Source: Paracoccus sp. (in: a-proteobacteria) (GTDB lineage Bacteria > Pseudomonadota > Alphaproteobacteria > Rhodobacterales > Rhodobacteraceae). From it: DNA of 64,000 nucleotides. The stretch is from positions 124,001 to 188,000 of the forward strand of contig NZ_JAUNTN010000001.1 in assembly GCF_030538695.1 (NCBI RefSeq), given 5' to 3'. Positions 18,986 to 29,014 of this stretch are shown here, in pieces; position 1 is the first letter of the stretch; the number at the start of each line of letters is the position of its first letter. The position numbers were made by a program, and so were the translations under genes. Under the pieces are notes generated by a model. It was not told the DNA's origin and ran no database searches. It saw only the letters and a program-made list of their open reading frames with translations.

Positions 18986-19214
18986 GCAAAGGCAAGGCCC
19001 TGCGCAGATCACAGCCGCCCGCGCCCGCCAAACCCGCAACGCAGCCGCCGGATGCAAAGTTTTTCCCATTCGCAGAATGGCATAACCGCCTCTGGTTAAC
19101 GCCGCAGGCCGGGCGAATACCTTGTGAAGCGGGCGTTTCTGTGCAATGTCTGCACCCTGAATTTCCCTGCCCGCATCCTTGGCCGATGCGGCAGCCAGCC
19201 AAGGTGAACCCGGC

Positions 19215-20360
19215 ATGTTCGTAGATGAATCCTTTGAACCAAGCCCCGATCACGGCTGGTCGCGCGAGGTCAGGCCGGTCGAAGGCGCGACGATCATTCC
19301 GCCCACCAATATGCTGGCCTTTCCGACCTGTGGCGTTCTGGACAGCAGCGGCACCGATCTGCCCGAGGCCGCGATCTATCGCAGTTCCGCCGAGGGGCGC
19401 CTGCGCCGCATGATGCTGCCGCCCAAACCCGCCCAAGGGCCGGTGGCGCGCCTGTCGGGCACGCATCTGTGGGGCGGGCAGATCTTTAACCATTTCGGCC
19501 ATTTCCTGACCGAATCCATCTCGCGGCTGTGGGCGGTTGCCGATCATCCGGCGGACAGCATCGTTTTTGTCGGTCGCCACAAGGAAATGACCGATCTTCA
19601 GCAATGGCACCGCAATTTCCTGACCATGGCAGGGATCGACCTGCCGGTGCGGCTGATAACCGAACCAACGCAGGTCGAACGCCTGCTGGTGCCGGGTCAG
19701 GGCTTTGGCCTTGGTCCCATCGCCCGCGGCACGCCGGAATTCCGCGCCTTTGGCCACCGTCTGGCCGAACAGATCGAACCCAAAGGCGACGACAGGATCT
19801 ATATCTCGCGCACCCGGCAGGGCAAAAAGGGCCGGGCGCTGAACGAGGTTCAGATCGAAGACAACATGCGCCGCAACGGCTATGGCATCTATTACCCCGA
19901 ACGGCATTCGCTGGCCGAACAACTGGCCCAGTATCGCAAGGCCAGCCATATCGTCGGGCTGGACAGTTCGGCCTTTCATCTGGCCGGACTGATCGCCCGC
20001 CCCGGACAAAAGATCGCCATCATCCTGCGCCGCAACATGTCGGCCTATTACAACATCCAGCGCCAGTTCGAAGGCATGACCGGCACCAGCCCCGATATTC
20101 TGAACGTGCTGGAAGGCGACTGGATGCCCGAAAAGCACAAAGGCGCATCGCGGCTGAGCTGGGGGCAACTGGATCATGCGGCACTGGCGCGGCTGCTGGC
20201 CGAACGCGGCTATATCGACAGCGCCGACGACTGGCACCTGCCGACCGAAACCCAGAAAGAGGGTGCATTGCAGGGGCTGGCCAAGCATATGGGCGGCGCG
20301 GCGATGAAATTCGTGCCCGCCGACACGCCAATAGACCAACAGATGGCCGGCAGGCACTGA
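19215..20360 (+). CDS. Glycosyltransferase family 61 (DUF563-type) protein
   Basis: Probable cytoplasmic transferase for an extracellular or capsular polysaccharide. 381 residues. GT61 marks are the His-rich GGQIFNHFGHFLTESISRLW near residues 81-100, the RIYISRTRQGKKGRALNE stretch in the middle, and HIVGLDSSAFHLAGL near 246-260. An upstream in-frame ATG exists at 19179, but AAGGTGA lies correctly before 19215. No signal peptide. It is followed after 41 bases by two further polysaccharide-type genes, so the three probably work on one glycan. Confidence 0.8.
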   Translation: MFVDESFEPSPDHGWSREVRPVEGATIIPPTNMLAFPTCGVLDSSGTDLPEAAIYRSSAEGRLRRMMLPPKPAQGPVARLSGTHLWGGQIFNHFGHFLTESISRLWAVADHPADSIVFVGRHKEMTDLQQWHRNFLTMAGIDLPVRLITEPTQVERLLVPGQGFGLGPIARGTPEFRAFGHRLAEQIEPKGDDRIYISRTRQGKKGRALNEVQIEDNMRRNGYGIYYPERHSLAEQLAQYRKASHIVGLDSSAFHLAGLIARPGQKIAIILRRNMSAYYNIQRQFEGMTGTSPDILNVLEGDWMPEKHKGASRLSWGQLDHAALARLLAERGYIDSADDWHLPTETQKEGALQGLAKHMGGAAMKFVPADTPIDQQMAGRH

Positions 20361-20401
20361 CGGCCCGCCGTGATCCGATCCGCAGCGCAGGGCCGCATCC
20401 G

Positions 20402-22372
20402 ATGACCTCGAAACCGACTGACACGACCAAGGCCGGGCTGGCGCCCATCGGATCGCTGTGGATCGACGGGCCGCTGTCATGGCTGGAAATCGCCTCGGTC
20501 CGCAGCTTTGTCGAACTGGGCCATGATTATGTGCTGTATAGCTATGGCTCGGTGCCCAACCTGCCCCAGGGCGCGCAACTGCGCGACGCGCGCGAGGTCT
20601 GGGCCAATGACGACATCATCACCCATGCCAAGGCGGGCAGCCCGGCCATCCACGCCGATGTGTTCCGCGCCATCATGGTGCGCGATACCGGCCGGGTCTG
20701 GGTCGATACCGACATCATCGCGCTGAAACCCTTTCCCGCCGATCTGCAATGGTTCATCGGCCATGAACGCGATGACAAGCTGTTGCTGGGCAATGCCGTC
20801 ATGGGCGCGCCGCGCGGGTCTGAAACCATCCGGCTGCTGGCCGATTTCCTGACCACCCCCAACGCGATCCCGCCATGGCTGCCGCAGGGCCAGCGCAAGC
20901 GGATGCAGGCGACGCTGGACGCAGGCCAGACGCTGAATCTGGGCGATCTGCCATGGGGGGCCACCGGTCCCATCGCGCTGACGCATTTCGCCAGCCAAAC
21001 CGGCGATCTGGCCCATGCGCAGCCGACGCATGTGTTCTTTCCGATCAGCTTTCAGGATCGCAAGCTGCTGACCGAAAATGCCAGTCTGGACCGCGCCACC
21101 CAGTTGATCGGGCAGGACGACGTGCTGTGTGTGCATCTGTATTCCCGCTGGATGCGCAAATACACCAAGGGGATGCGCGGCGGCGTTCCGGCGCGGCGGT
21201 CATGGATCGGCGCATGGCTGGATCAGCGCCAGCAGGTCGATTACGACGCGCTGGAACAGAAAACGCAGGTCAAGGCCGCCCAGCAGGAACGCAGCAAGGA
21301 CAAGCTGGACCGGATCGACCCGGTGGCCTTTCTGACCGATCTGGAGGAACGCAAGGCGCACATTCCCGGCGGGGCCAACAGCTCGCCCTATGGGCATGTG
21401 ATGCTGACCACCATGGCCAAGGACGAGGGGCCGTATATTCTGGAATGGGTGGCCTATCACCACCTGCTGGGCTTTACCGATATTCTGGTGCTGACGAATG
21501 ACTGCACCGATGGCACCGATGAAATGCTGGATGCGCTGGCCGCGCTTGGGCTGGTGTCGCGGCTGGATAACGGCCCGTGGCGCGACAAGCCGCCGCAATC
21601 GCGCGGCATTGCCCGCGTCGGGGGGCATCCGTTGTTCACCCGCGCCGACTGGCACATGCTGATCGACCTTGACGAATTCTTGCAGATCAAGACCGGCGAC
21701 GGATCGGTGAACGCGCTGATCGACCAGATCGTGGCGAAAAAAGCCACCGCGATGCCGGTGGCGTGGCGCTTTTTCGGGTCGGGCGGCAACCGGCTGTATC
21801 GCGACGAACCCGTGGTGTCGCGCTTTACCGCTGCGGCAACGGATCAGTTCGTCAAAGGCCATGGCGTCAAGACGATCTATCGCCCCGAACCATTCATGAA
21901 ACTGGCGATCCACCGCCCGCATCTGAAACCCAAGTTCCTGAAAACCGACGAAAAGCAACTGCGCTGGGTCAACGGCTCTGGCCAGATACTGGATGGCCGC
22001 AAGGTCGCGTGGAAATACAAGCAGGGCCAGGCGGGCTATGATCTGGCGCAGGTCAATCATTACGGGGTGAAATCGGGCGAAGAATACCTGATGCGCCGCC
22101 TGCGCGGCGACGTGCTGAACAATCACAGCAAATATGACGCCGAATATTTCCGCACCTTCGACCGCAACGACATCACCGACACAGGCGCCGCCGATCTGGC
22201 CGACAAGGTTGCGAAATTCTGCACCCGCCTGCTGCGCGACAAGGGCGTAAAGCAGGCGCAGGCGCTGATCCGCGAACGCTATGCCGCCAAACTGGCGCGG
22301 CTGCGCGCGTCAGACGGCTATGACGACCAACTGGCGGAACTGGGCTTTGCCGGACCGGACGCCGGGGAATGA
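20402..22372 (+). CDS. Two-module glycosyltransferase (GT32-like N-terminus, GT2-like C-terminus)
   Basis: A 656-residue protein that joins two transferase modules. The N-terminal ~290 residues look like the Gly_transf_sug/capsular type: HADVFRAIMVRDTGRVW then the metal-binding DTD at 102-104. After a Lys/Glu/Gln-rich linker (about 285-320) comes a GT2-like (Glyco_tranf_2_4) module with TTMAKDEGPYILEWVAYHH, LTNDCTDGTDEMLDAL and a second metal motif DLDE at 422-425. The frame is open far upstream, but only the ATG at 20402 begins family-like sequence. Its stop overlaps the next gene as ATGA. Confidence 0.78.
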   Translation: MTSKPTDTTKAGLAPIGSLWIDGPLSWLEIASVRSFVELGHDYVLYSYGSVPNLPQGAQLRDAREVWANDDIITHAKAGSPAIHADVFRAIMVRDTGRVWVDTDIIALKPFPADLQWFIGHERDDKLLLGNAVMGAPRGSETIRLLADFLTTPNAIPPWLPQGQRKRMQATLDAGQTLNLGDLPWGATGPIALTHFASQTGDLAHAQPTHVFFPISFQDRKLLTENASLDRATQLIGQDDVLCVHLYSRWMRKYTKGMRGGVPARRSWIGAWLDQRQQVDYDALEQKTQVKAAQQERSKDKLDRIDPVAFLTDLEERKAHIPGGANSSPYGHVMLTTMAKDEGPYILEWVAYHHLLGFTDILVLTNDCTDGTDEMLDALAALGLVSRLDNGPWRDKPPQSRGIARVGGHPLFTRADWHMLIDLDEFLQIKTGDGSVNALIDQIVAKKATAMPVAWRFFGSGGNRLYRDEPVVSRFTAAATDQFVKGHGVKTIYRPEPFMKLAIHRPHLKPKFLKTDEKQLRWVNGSGQILDGRKVAWKYKQGQAGYDLAQVNHYGVKSGEEYLMRRLRGDVLNNHSKYDAEYFRTFDRNDITDTGAADLADKVAKFCTRLLRDKGVKQAQALIRERYAAKLARLRASDGYDDQLAELGFAGPDAGE

Positions 22373-24177
22373 GGGTCATCGTCCATCCGGGCCTGCATCA
22401 ATGCGGCACGGCCTTTCTGCACGAGACGCTGCGCGCCATCCCCCAGCCATTGCCGCAGGGCTGGATCAACGCCCGCAACGACGACCGGCTGCGCCCGGTG
22501 TTTCGCAGGCTGGCCGACGATCTGGCGAATTTTGCCACCACCGGCAGACCGCGCAAACGCGCCGGGGCACAGGCGGCGCTGCGCGATCTGCTGCAACAGG
22601 CGGGCGATCTGGGGGCGCAGGTTCTGCTGCTGTCGGATGACGGCTTTCTGGGCAGCCCGCCGGCGGGCCATCTGGCGGCGGGGCGGCCGCCGCTGCTCTA
22701 TCCGCGCGCGGCCGAGGTCGCCGAACTGTTCGAGGCGGCGCTGTCTGGCCATGACCGCGACTATCTGTTCACCCTGCGCCCGCATCTCGACCTGCTGCGC
22801 CGTCAGTATCTGGACGCCATCGGGCATATCCGCTTTGACCTGTCGCTGCCCGATTATATCGACCGGCTGGCCGAACAGGGGCTGGCGGGCCATCGCTTTG
22901 ACCGGGTGATCGGCGATTGGGCGCAGCACAGCGGCGCCCGGCGGATCACCCTGCTGCATCACGACCTGCTGGACGACGATCCCGACCAATATCTGCGGGC
23001 GCTGGAACGGTTTCTGGCCCTGCCCGCGCGGCTGCTGCACCCCCCGGCAAACCGGGCCGAGCCGGAACTGACGCCGGGCCAGATCGCCCTTGCACGGTCG
23101 CTGTTCGATCCGGGTCAAAGCAATCAGGACATCCGCCACAAACGCGAACAACTCGCCGCGCATCAGCCCGGCCCCGGCGATCCGCCCGACGACCCCCCGA
23201 CCGCCGCGCAGGCGCAACTGATCCGCGACAGCTTTGCCGCTGATCTGGACAAGGACGCGTGGCCCTACCAGCAACTGACCCCACCCGACGACCTGCCCCC
23301 CGATCTTGGCGCGCTGAACGCTCATTTCGGCATCGGCGGGCTGGCGGATGCGCGGCCGGACGGGCGCAATGTCATCTATTTCTGGGATGCCGCGCTGAAA
23401 ATGCCGCGTCCGTTTTACAGCAACGTCGCCCATTGCGCCGCGCAGCAACCCGGCTGGCAGGTGATGCTGTTGCACGATGCCGACGCCCCTGCCCTGCTGG
23501 ACGGGCTGGACCCGGTGCTGGCGCAGACCTATCCGCAGATCCGCCCGCCCGCCGCGCGCAGCGATATTCTGCGGCTGGCGTTTCTGTTCAAACACGGCGG
23601 CTGGTATATCGACGCCGATTCATCGCCGGTGATGCCGCTGGATGATTTCGACCTGTCCCGCCCGGTGATGTTCCACCGCGATGACATGTCGCGCGGCCTG
23701 CGATTTTGCGCCAATCATTGCCTGTATTTCGACGCGGGCCACCAGATCCCCGGCCTGTGCCTGCAACGGATTGCCGAAAACATCACCCGCAAAACCCATC
23801 TTTACGATGTCGAGGCGTTTTCCGGCCCGGCGCTGCTGACGCGGGTTCTGACGGAACTGGATTACCCGGCAGATGCGCTTTACCCCTATTCGCGCTATTT
23901 CGTGCAGAAAGACCCGCTGTATTTCCGGTCGCTGCGCCTGCCCGGCTCTACCTCCTGGTCGATGGAGCAGTTCTTTGGCGTGCTGGACAACCTGCCGCCC
24001 GATTTCAGCGGGTTGCCGCTGAAGCTGTCGCCGCGCACCTCGGGTCAGTTGATGGTCATGCTGAACCGCCACCCCGACCCGGCCATTCTGGCGCAGATCG
24101 CGCAGATCCGGCCACGCTTTCTGAAAGACGGGCCGTTCCGGCAGCGTTACGAAACCGCATTCGGCCCCATCGGCTGA
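22369..24177 (+). CDS. Sulfotransferase-like / GT32 glycosyltransferase fusion
   Basis: A 602-residue protein. The start (HPGLHQCGTAFLHETL, residues 6-21) resembles the PAPS-binding loop of sulfotransferases, and ITLLHHDLLDDDPDQYLRAL fits the same fold; the first ~230 residues form this part. From about 330 onward it is a GT32/Gly_transf_sug module: NVIYFWDAALKMPRPF, then ARSDILRLAFLFKHGGWYID with the DAD metal motif at 415-417. Translationally coupled to the gene before it (ATGA). It could sulfate and glycosylate the same glycan, but either module may be inactive; the sulfotransferase assignment is the weaker one. Confidence 0.65.
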   Translation: MRVIVHPGLHQCGTAFLHETLRAIPQPLPQGWINARNDDRLRPVFRRLADDLANFATTGRPRKRAGAQAALRDLLQQAGDLGAQVLLLSDDGFLGSPPAGHLAAGRPPLLYPRAAEVAELFEAALSGHDRDYLFTLRPHLDLLRRQYLDAIGHIRFDLSLPDYIDRLAEQGLAGHRFDRVIGDWAQHSGARRITLLHHDLLDDDPDQYLRALERFLALPARLLHPPANRAEPELTPGQIALARSLFDPGQSNQDIRHKREQLAAHQPGPGDPPDDPPTAAQAQLIRDSFAADLDKDAWPYQQLTPPDDLPPDLGALNAHFGIGGLADARPDGRNVIYFWDAALKMPRPFYSNVAHCAAQQPGWQVMLLHDADAPALLDGLDPVLAQTYPQIRPPAARSDILRLAFLFKHGGWYIDADSSPVMPLDDFDLSRPVMFHRDDMSRGLRFCANHCLYFDAGHQIPGLCLQRIAENITRKTHLYDVEAFSGPALLTRVLTELDYPADALYPYSRYFVQKDPLYFRSLRLPGSTSWSMEQFFGVLDNLPPDFSGLPLKLSPRTSGQLMVMLNRHPDPAILAQIAQIRPRFLKDGPFRQRYETAFGPIG

Positions 24178-24181
24178 TCGC

Positions 24182-24209
24182 TGCGGGACCGGCAGGCACC
24201 GGCCCCGCA
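24182..24209. terminator. Hairpin between the convergent glycosyltransferase and RTX genes
   Basis: TGCGGGACCGG (24182-24192) pairs with CCGGCCCCGCA (24199-24209) with one mismatch around a 6-base loop, directly after the plus-strand stop at 24177. No T-run follows, so it may work as a weak or factor-assisted terminator for either side. Confidence 0.6.
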
Positions 24210-24216
24210 ACATCGG

Positions 24217-27200
24217 TCAAAAGACGAAGAAGTCATCCCCGTCCAGATTCAGCCCGCGCGACAGCGTGGCGAAATGCACCCGCGCAGCCGAACCAGTGCC
24301 ATCTTCGTCGTAATACAGCCGGCCCGAGCGTGAATCATAGATGATCCGGTCCGCGCCGCTTTGCGCAACGCCGGTGGTGTTCGACCGAAAGCCCACATCC
24401 AGCGCACCGCCACGCAGCCCGGTAAAGATCGACTGAGCCAGCCAGATCGTATCCTCGTTCGGGGCAAAGTCGCGGATCGAATCGACGCTGCCATACGGCC
24501 GCGTATCTATGACAAAAACATCCGCGCCCGCGCCGCCGATCAGCACATCGCTGCCCGCGCCGCCATACAGCGTGTCATTGCCGCCTCCGCCGCGCAGCGT
24601 ATCGTTGCCAGACCCGCCCCAAAGCCGGTCGTCGCCCGCATCGCCGCTGAGCGCATCATTCCCGTTGCCGCCATGCAGCCAGTCGTTGCCCACGCCGCCG
24701 AACAGGGAATCATTGCCGTTACCGCCGTGCAACGTGTCATTCCCCAGCCCGCCCCAAAGACGGTCATCGCCATCATCGCCATACAGCAGATCGTTATCCG
24801 CATCGCCGAACAGCTGATCGTTGCCGATGCCGCCATACAGGGTGTCGTTCCCGCCACCGCCGCGCAGCGTATCATTGCCGTCATCGCCCCACAGCCGGTC
24901 ATGGCCGGTGCCGCCGTTCAACACGTCATGGCCGGAACCGCCATAGAGCCAGTCGTTGCCCGCGCCGCCGAACAGGGTATCGTTACCCGCATCGCCGCGC
25001 AGCGTATCGTGGCCATCCTCGCCCCACAGGCCGTCGTTACCGTCGCCGCCGCGCAGCAGATCGTTACCCTGATTGCCATGCAGCGTATCGTTGCCAGAAC
25101 CACCATCCAGCGTATCGTTACCGCCGCCGCCATGCAGTTTATCGTCACCGGTATCGCCATACAGCCGGTCATTGCCCGCGCCGCCGTTCAGCAGATCGTT
25201 CCCGGCACCGCCATACAGCAGATCATCGCCGGATTCGCCATTCAGCATATCGTTGCCATTGTCGCCGCGCAGCGTGTCATTGCCCGCACCGCCGTAAAGG
25301 CGGTCGTTGCCGTCGTCACCATGCAGCAGGTCGTTGCCGGCGTGGCCATACAGCACATCATCGCCCAAACCGCCGTAAAGGCTGTCATTGCCGTCCCGGC
25401 CATAGAGGGTATCGTTGCCCTCATCGCCCCACAGCCGGTCGTGGCCGCCACCGCCGTCCAGCACATCATGGCCCGACCCGCCATACAGCCAGTCATGGTC
25501 GTTGTCGCCAAACAGGGTATCGTTGCCCGCACCGCCGCGCAGCGTGTCATTGCCATTGCCGCCGCGCAGGACGTTGTTGCCGGAATTGCCGGTCAGCACA
25601 TTGGCGCGCGCATTGCCGGTGCCGTTGATATGGGCCGTGCCGGTCAGCGTCAGATCCTCGACAAAGCGAATGCCCTGATGCGTGTCCAGCGAATAGGTGA
25701 CAGAGCTTTCCACCCGGTCATGCCCGCCCGCATCAACATGCCCGCCGCGCACCGTCGCCTCGTCCACGATGTCGGTGGTTTTGGTTACGGTATAAACATC
25801 GTCACCGGCCCCGCCCATCATGACCAGCGCGCCCTTGGCGTCGATCCAGTGGATCATGTCGGTTTCAGGGGCCGTTCCGTCAAAAGAGCCATTGTTGCGC
25901 AGGCCATAGCGCGCGATTTCCCGTTCGGTCACGCTGAATTTGACGATGTGATGAACCTCCAGCACCTCGCCGGTGGCGCGGTCAGCCACATAGTCCAGAA
26001 AGCGGATGACACGGGTGCCATCGGGCAGCGTCCAGAACCCGTCGCGCTGAATCAGCATCAGCATCGAGTTCTTGTCCACCAGCTCACGGTCATTGACCGA
26101 CAGCCGTTCCTTGGTGCCGATGGAATCGGTCTTGATGCCCGCGCGGCTGAACGGCTGGCCCAGCTTGTAAACTTCCGGCCCGGTATAGGTCAGCGACAGC
26201 CGGCCGGGGGTCAGATCGGCGGAATCCATCGTGGTATGGAAACCGGGGCGAAAATTCACCAGCACGTTCTCCACATTGGTCGCATCAAGGTCGATCAGGA
26301 TATGCGCCACATCCGAGGGCAGCACCTTCGGGTAATGTTCGGAAAACGATTCGTCCGCCTCGGTGAAGTAAACGCCGTTCTTGAACCCGTCCAGCTTCAG
26401 ACCGTTGAACACCATGTCAAAGACGTTCAGGCTGAACCGGACACCGTTCGACGCAGCGGCGACCCGTTCGGAGTTCGTCGTTCCGATCAGATCAAAGTCC
26501 AGCATCGTGTAATGCGACGTATAGCCGATCACAACGCCGGTCGAGGTTTCCCAGTTCAGGAAACCGTCAAAAACCGAACGAAGATCGTTGTTTTGTTCAG
26601 GGGTGGCCTTGATGACCATCAGCCCGATCTGGGTGCCGAAGGCCTCGTTGTCGCGGAACCCTTCGATCGGGGTGCGGTTAACGGCCACGGTGTCCTGCCC
26701 GTAAGCGATACCGGGATATTCCAGATTATCCGCCAGCGGATTTTCAGGTGCGACGCGATGGAACCATGTATAGCCGTGGGTGGTGTTGATCGCCACGTTT
26801 TCAACGGCATGAACCTGACGCCCGGCGAAAAAGAACCCGTCGCCGGTCTTGCCGATGTCATTGTCGGCGGGGTCGCCCACACGTTTCACCGACCAGTCGC
26901 CATAATCGACACCAGAGGATTTGATGGCCATGTTCTGGCCCCAGACGCCGGTTTCGTTGCCGTCCTCGGCCACGAAGGCGGCGCCGAACACGTCAAAGGC
27001 CACGTTGCCGATGAAATCGGCGTGGCTGCCGTGATGAACAAAGCCCCAGCCCGGCGATCCGCTGACGGTATTGCCGATGGCGATGGCGGGGTTGTCCTGA
27101 TCCTCGACCCCGTTCTTGTGGAAATGGAACGGATAACGCGCCTTGGCGTTGAAATCGGCCGTCAGCGTCCCCGCCTTCGAGGCGTCCATCGCCGCCTGCG

Positions 27201-28185
27201 ATTTGTCGGTGCGGCCCAGATCGTCAAAGGCGGCATAGCGCACATCGACATCGTTGGAATGCATGAACATCACATGACCGCGGTGATGCGTCTGCGTGGC
27301 ATCTCCGTCGATACTGGAAAAGGTGATGTTGCGGGTCATGTTCGCGACATAGGCCGACAGATCGTCGCGCGGCGTGTCGTGGTCATAGGTCAGCGGGCGG
27401 TCCAGCGTAACGGTGTTACCCTCGATCCCGATGATCCGCACTTCTTCGTCCTGGCTTTCCTTGTGAACCACGGCGCGGACGCTGTTATCCCAGGTCCAGC
27501 CGGTCTTGTGCGTGCCGCTGAGAACCAGGTTGTCGCCGACCTGCCAGCCCTTGGGCACCTCGGCCAGTTTCAGCACCGTGTCGCCTGCCATGGCATCGGT
27601 AGCGACCTTGACGAAGGGGGTCTTTTCCGCCCCGTGAATCTCTGCCGCCCCGTGCGAGATGACGCCGCGCGACAGCAGCGCCGGGTCCCAGCCGATGTCG
27701 ATATCGCCGTTATTGGCGATCTTGATTTCCGCCTGAACGCCGGCCTGCACCGGATTGTCGGCGGTGCCGATTTCCAGCCGCCCCTGCGGGCTGACCACCA
27801 GCGTATCCACCACCATCCGGGTGTCCGAGGCCGTGGCAAAGGACAGTTCGCCATCGACACGCACGGTGAACAGCGAGGTATCGCTGACCTCGTTGTAATT
27901 CACCGAAATACCTTCGGGAATCAGCGCCTTGGCCCCTGCGGTGGGGATGCGCCCCTGATACCATGTGCCCGGATCGAACCAGTCGCCGTTCTTGATGGCG
28001 ATATGGGTCGCCTCGGCCCGTGGCACCAGCGCCAGCAGCCGCGCATGATCCGCGGCCATCCCCTCGTTCGACATGTCATGCGCATGTTCAGGCGCGTTCT
28101 TTACCGCCCGGACAAAAGCATCAGCATCGCCCGTGTTGACAGGGTAAGTCGGATGATCCGCAGAATGATCACCGTTCGTTGGCAT
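24217..28185 (-). CDS. G8-domain / RTX repeat extracellular protein
   Basis: A 1322-residue secreted protein. A G8-like domain lies at about 60-180 ([19 protein letters not shown], then a beta-rich run), followed by a parallel beta-helix-like region to about 770 resembling CEMIP/TMEM2-type proteins. A long block of calcium-binding RTX nonapeptides (GGxGNDxL, roughly 40 units) runs from about 862 to 1222. The last ~100 residues resemble an RTX C-terminal secretion domain ending DDFFVF. No N-terminal signal peptide, as expected for type I secretion, but no ABC exporter or adaptor is nearby. Related G8 proteins in animals bind or degrade hyaluronan; a polysaccharide target here is only inference. 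Confidence 0.85.
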   Translation of the reverse strand: MPTNGDHSADHPTYPVNTGDADAFVRAVKNAPEHAHDMSNEGMAADHARLLALVPRAEATHIAIKNGDWFDPGTWYQGRIPTAGAKALIPEGISVNYNEVSDTSLFTVRVDGELSFATASDTRMVVDTLVVSPQGRLEIGTADNPVQAGVQAEIKIANNGDIDIGWDPALLSRGVISHGAAEIHGAEKTPFVKVATDAMAGDTVLKLAEVPKGWQVGDNLVLSGTHKTGWTWDNSVRAVVHKESQDEEVRIIGIEGNTVTLDRPLTYDHDTPRDDLSAYVANMTRNITFSSIDGDATQTHHRGHVMFMHSNDVDVRYAAFDDLGRTDKSQAAMDASKAGTLTADFNAKARYPFHFHKNGVEDQDNPAIAIGNTVSGSPGWGFVHHGSHADFIGNVAFDVFGAAFVAEDGNETGVWGQNMAIKSSGVDYGDWSVKRVGDPADNDIGKTGDGFFFAGRQVHAVENVAINTTHGYTWFHRVAPENPLADNLEYPGIAYGQDTVAVNRTPIEGFRDNEAFGTQIGLMVIKATPEQNNDLRSVFDGFLNWETSTGVVIGYTSHYTMLDFDLIGTTNSERVAAASNGVRFSLNVFDMVFNGLKLDGFKNGVYFTEADESFSEHYPKVLPSDVAHILIDLDATNVENVLVNFRPGFHTTMDSADLTPGRLSLTYTGPEVYKLGQPFSRAGIKTDSIGTKERLSVNDRELVDKNSMLMLIQRDGFWTLPDGTRVIRFLDYVADRATGEVLEVHHIVKFSVTEREIARYGLRNNGSFDGTAPETDMIHWIDAKGALVMMGGAGDDVYTVTKTTDIVDEATVRGGHVDAGGHDRVESSVTYSLDTHQGIRFVEDLTLTGTAHINGTGNARANVLTGNSGNNVLRGGNGNDTLRGGAGNDTLFGDNDHDWLYGGSGHDVLDGGGGHDRLWGDEGNDTLYGRDGNDSLYGGLGDDVLYGHAGNDLLHGDDGNDRLYGGAGNDTLRGDNGNDMLNGESGDDLLYGGAGNDLLNGGAGNDRLYGDTGDDKLHGGGGNDTLDGGSGNDTLHGNQGNDLLRGGDGNDGLWGEDGHDTLRGDAGNDTLFGGAGNDWLYGGSGHDVLNGGTGHDRLWGDDGNDTLRGGGGNDTLYGGIGNDQLFGDADNDLLYGDDGDDRLWGGLGNDTLHGGNGNDSLFGGVGNDWLHGGNGNDALSGDAGDDRLWGGSGNDTLRGGGGNDTLYGGAGSDVLIGGAGADVFVIDTRPYGSVDSIRDFAPNEDTIWLAQSIFTGLRGGALDVGFRSNTTGVAQSGADRIIYDSRSGRLYYDEDGTGSAARVHFATLSRGLNLDGDDFFVF

Positions 28186-28477
28186 GATGCACCTTTAAAT
28201 TCAGAAGTCAGCGTCCTGCGATAGCCTGTGATCGCCGACGTCATCAATACGGTCTTGCATGCAAAATGCGACGTAATTGTAATGCCCGCCAGAAGATCGG
28301 CATAAATCTGCCGCGAATCGGCGGAAACCTCTGAAATTAACTAAAAATTAACCTTTAATCGGTAGTTTTCCGCCGATTTTCAACGCAGGGTTGAGGGTTT
28401 TGCTCAATAGCCTAATTTGCACATGCTGCATAAACGTGCAGATGAGGGCGGGTAAACAAGCATATAGAATCAACGCA
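28186..28477. promoter_or_regulatory. AT-rich upstream region of the RTX gene with two palindromes
   Basis: No gene. This stretch is clearly more AT-rich than its surroundings (for example 28330-28385). It contains the perfect palindrome TTGCATGCAA at 28255-28264, about 70 bases before the RTX start, and CTGCATAAACGTGCAG at 28426-28441, which has CTG-N10-CAG symmetry like LuxR-type boxes. A loose inverted repeat AATCGG/CCGATT lies near 28357-28378. This is the likely promoter and control region of the RTX gene. Confidence 0.45.
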
Positions 28478-28656
28478 GCACCCTGCGGCGCGGGCAATGC
28501 CGCGCCGCAGAAACCGTCTTGACCCTCAAGGGTGATGCTGCGCCCGGCCCCGGCGAAATCGCCGCGCTCATCGGTCCAGATCATGCGCAAGGTGCCGCTG
28601 TCGCGGGCGGCACAGGTGAAACCGATACAGGGTTCCGGGATACAGCCGGTTTCAGC
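28478..28656 (-). repeat. soxZ-tail repeat, copy 1 (degenerate)
   Basis: One of three consecutive copies with an exact 179-base period. It starts GCACCCTGCGGCG, includes an 11-bp stem hairpin (CTGCGGCGCGG/CCGCGCCGCAG), then a near copy of the end of soxZ (RMIWTDERGDFAGAGRSITLEG). The soxZ stop triplet is replaced by CAA here, so the minus-strand frame reads on into the hairpin sequence. Confidence 0.9.
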
Positions 28657-28835
28657 GCACCCTGCGGCGCGGGCAATGCCGCACCGCAGAAACCGTCTTG
28701 ACCCTCAAGGGTGATGCTGCGCCCGGCCCCGGCGAAATCGCCGCGTTCATCGGTCCAGATCATGCGCAGGGTGCCGCTGTCGCGGGCGGCGAAAGTGAGA
28801 ACTCGATACAGGGTCGGGATACAGCCGGTTTCAGC
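28657..28835 (-). repeat. soxZ-tail repeat, copy 2 (degenerate)
   Basis: Second 179-base copy, abutting copy 1 and copy 3. Same hairpin with one substitution, and the same stop-to-CAA change after ITLEG. Since 179 is not a multiple of three, the three copies lie in three different frames, so read-through cannot join them into one protein. Confidence 0.9.
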
Positions 28836-29014
28836 GCACCCTGCGGCGCGGGCAATGCCGCGCCGCAGAAGCCATCTTAACCCTCAAGGGTGATGCTGCG
28901 CTCGGCCTCGGCGAAATCGCCGCGTTCATCGGTCCAGATCATGCGCAGGGTGCCGCTGTCGCGGGCGGCGAAGGTGAACTCGATATAAGGGTTCTGGGAG
29001 ACAGTCGGCTCGGG
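28836..29014 (-). repeat. soxZ-tail repeat, copy 3 (the copy inside functional soxZ)
   Basis: The parental copy: the hairpin region followed by the last ~46 codons of soxZ. Similarity to copies 1 and 2 fades around 29015. The intact copy differs from the other two at scattered positions (for example EAE where they have AGA), so the duplication is not recent. Confidence 0.85.

Noticed and set aside
24530..25590. Short-period repeats that could be mistaken for a CRISPR or satellite array
   Set aside because: The 27-base period encodes RTX nonapeptides in one continuous frame; there are no conserved direct repeats with unique spacers.
24361..28224. A 1287-codon open frame on the plus strand opposite the RTX gene
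   Set aside because: The repeat period of the RTX block and high GC keep the antisense frame open; the protein is a monotonous Ala/Val/Ile/Gln pattern with no domain, whereas the minus strand has clear G8 and RTX features.
28519..28893. Repeated ~60-residue open frames on the plus strand of the soxZ-tail array, possible repeat peptide genes
   Set aside because: They are the reverse of the duplicated soxZ coding sequence, lie in overlapping frames and have no consistent ribosome-binding site.
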